Origin: Dasypus novemcinctus
Lineage: Eukaryota > Chordata > Mammalia > Cingulata > Dasypodidae
Direction of reading: 5' to 3'
Length of the DNA stretch: 64,000 bases
Assembly: GCF_030445035.2 (NCBI RefSeq)
Contig: NC_080694.1
Location: forward strand, 70,261,147 to 70,325,146
The translations under genes and the position numbers were made by a program. Positions 63,572 to 64,000 of this stretch are shown one piece after another. The notes under the pieces are model-generated. The model was not told the DNA's origin and did no database searches. It worked only from the letters and a program-made list of their open reading frames with translations. Position 1 is the first letter of the stretch. Every line of letters starts with the position of its first letter.

Positions 63572-64000
63572 ATGCTAAATCAAACCTCAGTCACTGAATT
63601 TTTCCTGCTGGGAGTGACAGACATCCAAGAACTGCAGCCTCTTCTCTTTGTCATTTTCCTCACTATGTACATCAGCAATGTGGCTGGGAATGGGACCATC
63701 CTGAAGCTCATCATCTCTGACCCAAGACTCCATTCTCCTATGTATTTCTTCCTGGGAAACCTTTCATGGCTAGATATCTGCTACTCCACAGTGACACTGC
63801 CAAAGATGCTGGAGAACTTAGTCTCTTCACACAAAGCAATTTCTTTCTTGGGATGTATGAGCCAGCTGCATTTCTTTCACTTCCTGGGCAGTACTGAGGC
63901 CTTGCTGCTGGGCGTGATGGCCTTGGACCGCTTTGTGGCCATCTGCAAACCACTTCATTACACTGTCATCATGAATTATCAGCTCTGCATCCAGATGACC
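63572..64000 (+). CDS. OR12D2: OR12D2/OR12D1-like olfactory receptor, 5' part, cut by window end
   Basis: Odorant-binding seven-transmembrane receptor that signals through Golf in olfactory cilia. The first 143 codons are open with no break. The start MLNQTSVTEF gives an N-glycosylation site (N3-Q-T). TM1 contains GNGT (39-42), PMYFFLGNLS lies at 57-66, LPKML at 76-80, the conserved TM3 cysteine at 95, and MALDRFVAIC at 116-125 (DRY-equivalent motif intact). The N-terminal phrase VTEF.LLGVTDIQELQP matches what I recall of human OR12D2 and OR12D1; the two paralogues cannot be separated from this part. An AG preceded by a pyrimidine-rich stretch (63550-63569) lies just before the ATG, as expected for an OR coding exon joined to upstream noncoding exons. 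It faces away from OR12D3, the same head-to-head arrangement as in human. Whether the 3' half is intact lies outside the window. Confidence 0.93.
   Translation, partial: MLNQTSVTEFFLLGVTDIQELQPLLFVIFLTMYISNVAGNGTILKLIISDPRLHSPMYFFLGNLSWLDICYSTVTLPKMLENLVSSHKAISFLGCMSQLHFFHFLGSTEALLLGVMALDRFVAICKPLHYTVIMNYQLCIQMT

Noticed and set aside
1-64000. CRISPR arrays, operons, tRNA or rRNA genes
   Set aside because: The only tRNA-like sequence is the SINE head, and regular spaced repeats are absent. The window is mammalian.

Overview
The window is mammalian nuclear DNA. It is AT-rich, carries no bacterial-style gene array, and most of it is interspersed repeats. A tRNA-derived SINE near 50951 has the DAS (armadillo) layout, and the many LINE-1 3' ends share an unusual 3'UTR, so a xenarthran such as an armadillo is the best guess. 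The species is an inference.

Only two host protein genes are visible, both olfactory receptors of the OR12D group. A broken OR12D3 orthologue lies on the minus strand at 10843-11791. A second OR12D gene, resembling OR12D2/OR12D1, starts at 63572 on the plus strand and is open to the window edge. In human these genes are head to head in the OR cluster next to the MHC class I region, so this is probably the same locus. Their start codons lie about 52 kb apart here, and repeats fill much of the gap.

Layout: 1-3512 holds an L1 tail and poorly resolved old sequence. 3517-10755 is a class I-like endogenous retrovirus (family A) with paired LTRs, a 4-bp target duplication, a PBS-like site and a polypurine tract, but no gag, pol or env that I can recognise. 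10843-11791 is the OR12D3 pseudogene. 11792-18810 holds an L1 piece, a betaretrovirus-type LTR, a solo family A LTR (15155-15639) and an old L2 element. 18814-25719 is a second, independent family A insertion. 25913-26362 is a solo LTR of a related family. 26890-37330 is mostly L1 3'UTR and 3'-half fragments in both orientations. 40190-49060 is mostly antisense L1 with a MaLR-like LTR inside. 49100-52722 is an old sense L1 carrying the SINE. 52723-58004 is a composite insert in that L1, containing L1 tails, MaLR/MLT1-like LTRs, a tandem repeat, a Tigger1 end and a CpG-rich LTR. 58005-59740 is L1 remnants, and 59740-63571 looks mostly single-copy, leading to the second OR gene.

The strongest candidate for something unusual is the ERV family A. 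Two young copies share a long, apparently non-retroviral interior with an embedded LTR-like module and a 319-bp segment bounded by good splice signals. Second is the composite insert at 52723-58004, where an L1 3' end appears twice around 3.7 kb of unrelated sequence inside one target duplication.
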